From: Saprospiraceae bacterium
GTDB lineage: Bacteria; Bacteroidota; Bacteroidia; Chitinophagales; Saprospiraceae
Reading direction: 5' to 3'
Length of the DNA stretch: 64,000 nucleotides
Assembly (NCBI GenBank): GCA_021604865.1
Contig: BQJU01000004.1
Span: 108,763 to 172,762, forward strand
A model generated the notes under the pieces. That model saw only the letters and a program-made list of their open reading frames with translations. It was not told where the DNA came from and made no database searches. The position numbers and the translations under genes are program-made. Below, piece by piece: positions 62,795-64,000 of this stretch (positions are counted from its first letter, which is position 1; each line of letters starts with the position of its first letter).

Positions 62795-63178
62795 TCAAAT
62801 AAATTTTCTACTTATTTTCTTTAAAAAACGCCTCAAAAGGCACAAAAATCCTTGAAAAACCACCATTACAAAAAAAAAATCAAAAAAATGTAAAAAAAAG
62901 CCAACATATAGGCAGCTTTTCCCGTTGATAAAGCGTTCGTTTTTAAAGCAAACGAAGTCTCCAACCCTCAGTTATAATTACAATTTCGGTAACTGGACCG
63001 CAAAGTTAAAGAATTTCAACTAGCCTACCAGTAAAGATTTGTGTACAATCCCCCGGTAAAATATTAACTGAATGCTCTATAATGGGCCCTGGATAACTAA
63101 AACCGATTATGAAATACTATCCATATATCCAAAATGAACAATTTTTTTTAAATCCATGAACATTAATCCTAACACATT
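62795..63178. other. gltX leader and divergent intergenic region
   Basis: TAACTTTG (minus strand, 63008-63001), with CTG 20 nt upstream, is the likely gltX promoter. The roughly 200-nt leader contains TTCGTTT/AAACGAA (about 62937-62957) and GCCT/AGGC followed by GTTTTTT (minus strand, about 62825-62840), a short terminator-like hairpin close to the start codon, plus several long T-runs. No frame is convincing. An attenuator is possible but unproven. Confidence 0.4.
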
Positions 63179-63832
63179 ATGTATCTAGTCAAAACCCCCA
63201 AATTCATCCAGAACCTTTTTCCCAATTTTACCTGGCGCATTCCAACGGATGAAAAAGAGCTTTTTCTTACTTTCGACGACGGCCCAATTCCGGAAGTTAC
63301 TCCCTGGGTCCTCGACCAATTGGAACAGTATGATGCAAAAGGCACTTTCTTCTGTGTTGGCGACAACATCCGGAAACATCCGGACGTATTTGAGCAAGTG
63401 GTCGAGAAAGGTCACGCTGTGGGCAACCACACCTTCTCCCATCTAAATGGATGGGCTACTGACAATTTACCTTATTTTCACAACATCCGACACTGTGCAC
63501 ACCTGGTCAATTCGGTATTGTTCAGACCGCCTTTCGGGCAATTGAAACCCCGGCAGGCGCAGTTTTTACAGCGGCACTACCGGATTGTGATGTGGGACGT
63601 ACTGAGTGGGGACTTTGATCCCAATATCACTCCTGAACAATGTCTGGCAAATGTAATCAACAATGCGGGCCCGGGTTCGATTGTGGTACTTCATGACAGC
63701 CTCAAGGCCGATGAAAAGCTACAATATGTGCTGCCGAGAATTCTGGAACACTTTAGTGCTTTGGGATACACCTTTGGCAAGCTCAATGAGCAGGAATTAC
63801 TCAGCCGGAGAGTTGAGAAACAAATTGCTTAA
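63179..63832 (+). CDS. Polysaccharide deacetylase family protein (NodB homology)
   Basis: A 217-residue carbohydrate esterase family 4 protein. Motif 1 FLTFDDGPIPEVTPWVLDQL has Asp33 (base) and Asp34 (metal). Motif 2 VGNHTFSHLNG has His84 and His88 (metal). Motif 3 FRPPFGQLKPRQ, motif 4 MWDVLSGDFD and motif 5 IVVLHDSLKADEKLQYVLP are present. It lacks a clear signal peptide, so the location is uncertain. Such enzymes de-N-acetylate peptidoglycan, chitin-like or lipid-linked sugars. It is divergent from gltX. Confidence 0.92.
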   Translation: MYLVKTPKFIQNLFPNFTWRIPTDEKELFLTFDDGPIPEVTPWVLDQLEQYDAKGTFFCVGDNIRKHPDVFEQVVEKGHAVGNHTFSHLNGWATDNLPYFHNIRHCAHLVNSVLFRPPFGQLKPRQAQFLQRHYRIVMWDVLSGDFDPNITPEQCLANVINNAGPGSIVVLHDSLKADEKLQYVLPRILEHFSALGYTFGKLNEQELLSRRVEKQIA

Positions 63833-63950
63833 ATACATGATAGGACATGTTTGAAGATTCTTTTTTGAAAAGAGGATCTCCAAATATGACTGCAATGTTA
63901 AGTCTGTATATGCCGTTACACCTGGTGTGATGGCTTTTTTTTTGGCTAAT

Positions 63951-63998
63951 AAATAAGAAAACCGGTATCGAAGTACTTCGATACCGGTTTTCTTATTT
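63951..63998. terminator. Perfect 48-bp palindrome, probable bidirectional terminator
   Basis: The left arm (63951-63974) and right arm (63975-63998) are exact reverse complements of 24 bp with no spacer; the centre is CGAAGTACTTCG and the outer parts are A-rich on the left and T-rich on the right. It can act as a terminator for transcripts from either side. Confidence 0.75.
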
Positions 63999-64000
63999 AT

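Overview
This window looks like chromosomal DNA of a free-living Bacteroidota, most plausibly Saprospiria/Cytophagia-like. The reasons are recurrent promoters of the Bacteroidota type (TTG, 18-20 nt, TAnnTTTG), several type IX secretion (T9SS) related products (a PorV-like protein, PorP/SprF, a 2374-residue protein with a gliding-motility C-terminal domain, PD40/OmpA), a TonB-dependent receptor, many DUF-type lipoproteins, and a hisGDCBHAF-hisIE operon with a bifunctional hisB. No rRNA, CRISPR array, phage module or complete IS element was seen.

Layout. 1-7000: a partial DUF5682 gene and an M28 peptidase (minus strand), two tandem promoter-to-terminator units that look like non-coding RNA genes (about 2450-2549 and 2599-2981), then a lipoprotein and gpmI, a DUF4783 protein and another lipoprotein. 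7000-16300: three large envelope genes in a row (TonB-dependent receptor, 1364-residue secreted protein, PorV/PorQ-like protein), each junction carrying a strong hairpin. 16300-31300: housekeeping and membrane genes (greA behind a structured leader, HIT protein, ruvC, flippase-like protein, DUF3108, DUF4230, two POT peptide transporters, RNA methyltransferase, GH3-family protein, bile-acid symporter family protein, RhlE-type helicase, and an MtfA-like protein whose HEXXH motif is broken).

31460-39235 is the centrepiece: a tRNA-Phe gene, 11 nt later a 24-codon leader ORF with five consecutive His codons, a strong terminator hairpin, and the complete histidine operon. This is a classical translation-coupled attenuator, but one that appears to be transcribed from a tRNA promoter.

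39236-44540 is an accessory, decaying region: AraC regulator, DUF1772 protein, an NmrA-type gene reduced to its first 28 codons, a beta-lactamase-fold pseudogene with two lesions, lone methyltransferase and GNAT genes, a further gene remnant, and two palindromic MITE-like repeats. One repeat family has a second copy at 30223-30443. 44541-64000 returns to core-like genes: a second M28 peptidase, ABC-F, recX, radical SAM/SPASM protein, dodecin, then a surface-adhesin operon (giant T9SS type-B protein, PorP/SprF, PD40-OmpA), gltX with a small companion gene, and a polysaccharide deacetylase followed by a perfect 48-bp palindrome.

All family assignments come from reading motifs and remembered family features. 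No database search was possible.
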